A stretch of 5,595 bases of DNA from Pseudomonadota bacterium (GTDB taxonomy: Bacteria > Pseudomonadota > Alphaproteobacteria > Acetobacterales > Acetobacteraceae). Under the pieces are notes generated by a model. The model saw only the letters and a program-made list of their open reading frames with translations, did no database searches and was not told the DNA's origin. A program made the translations under genes and the position numbers. The stretch spans positions 1 through 5,595 of the forward strand of contig JAJZEG010000252.1 of assembly GCA_021828605.1 (NCBI GenBank), given 5' to 3'. Shown one piece after another: positions 5,403 to 5,595 of the stretch. Within the stretch, counting starts at the first letter, position 1; each line of letters starts with the position of its first letter.

Positions 5403-5595
5403 AAAAATTTCTCGCGCCGCCTGCGCTTAAGCGCTTCCGGGGTCAGCGATTTCAACGGCGCCAAGGTCGCGGTGATCGCATCGGCCAGCGCATCGATCGC
5501 CGCGTCGGGATTCCGATTGGCGCCGCCCAACGGCTCGGGCACAATCCGATCAATAATCCCTAAACGCTTCAAGTCCTGCGCAGTGACTTTCATCG
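5375..5595 (-). CDS. accA: Acetyl-CoA carboxylase carboxyltransferase subunit alpha, C-terminus (5' end outside window)
   Basis: The last 72 complete codons of AccA are present and the gene enters from the right edge. The tail is characteristic: KVTAQDLKRLGIIDRIVPEP, then LGGANRNPDAAI, then a helical stretch and RRRREKFLAIG near the end. It parallels the E. coli AccA ending ([24 protein letters not shown]). The Met encoded at 5593-5591 is internal, not a start. In the AccA2-AccD2 carboxyltransferase, this subunit helps transfer the carboxyl group from biotin carrier protein to acetyl-CoA, giving malonyl-CoA for fatty acid synthesis in the cytoplasm. The catalytic core is outside the window. 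The gene ends 57 bp before the oxidoreductase on the same strand, so cotranscription is plausible. Confidence 0.93.
   Translation of the reverse strand, partial: MKVTAQDLKRLGIIDRIVPEPLGGANRNPDAAIDALADAITATLAPLKSLTPEALKRRRREKFLAIGQTPIA

Overview
The window looks like chromosomal DNA from an alphaproteobacterium, plausibly Rhodospirillales/Acetobacteraceae. This rests on a CtrA-type DNA-binding domain at the left edge, an AccA tail at the right edge, and moderately high G+C with G/C-rich third positions in the long gene. The taxonomic call is an inference, because no rRNA or other marker is present.

Layout from left to right. Positions 1-483 (+) hold the 3' part of a CtrA-like response regulator. 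Its DNA-binding domain is well preserved, but the visible end of its receiver domain is degenerate. A strong 11-bp hairpin (543-570) separates it from a convergent gene. Positions 620-1584 form a small divergent pair: a carboxymuconolactone-decarboxylase (CMD) family protein on the minus strand and an HxlR-family winged-helix regulator on the plus strand. Their 65-bp intergenic region carries two matching TAC-N7-GTA dyads that are good operator candidates. Directly after the HxlR gene comes a frameshifted relic of the C-terminus of an IS630-family transposase (about 1585-1754). The pair plus the relic therefore look like an accessory insert beside core genes.

Positions 1862-5595 are a minus-strand unit: accA (C-terminus only, entering from the right edge), then 57 bp later a 1151-residue flavin/iron-sulfur oxidoreductase. 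This large protein joins in one chain a GltD/NfnL-like half (7 Cys plus 1 Glu positioned for two [4Fe-4S] clusters, then FAD and NAD(P)H Rossmann folds) and a PyrK/NfnS-like half (FNR-type FAD and NAD domains, then a four-Cys [2Fe-2S] motif). It resembles a single-chain version of the two-subunit NfnAB transhydrogenase, with an additional N-terminal region of about 230 residues that I do not recognise. The gap between accA and this gene contains a tandem 15-nt repeat and two overlapping, mutually exclusive hairpins.

The most interesting points are the fused Nfn-like enzyme, the degenerate-receiver CtrA paralogue, the paired operators, and the repeat and hairpin cluster at the accA stop codon. 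No RNA genes, CRISPR arrays or complete mobile elements were seen.
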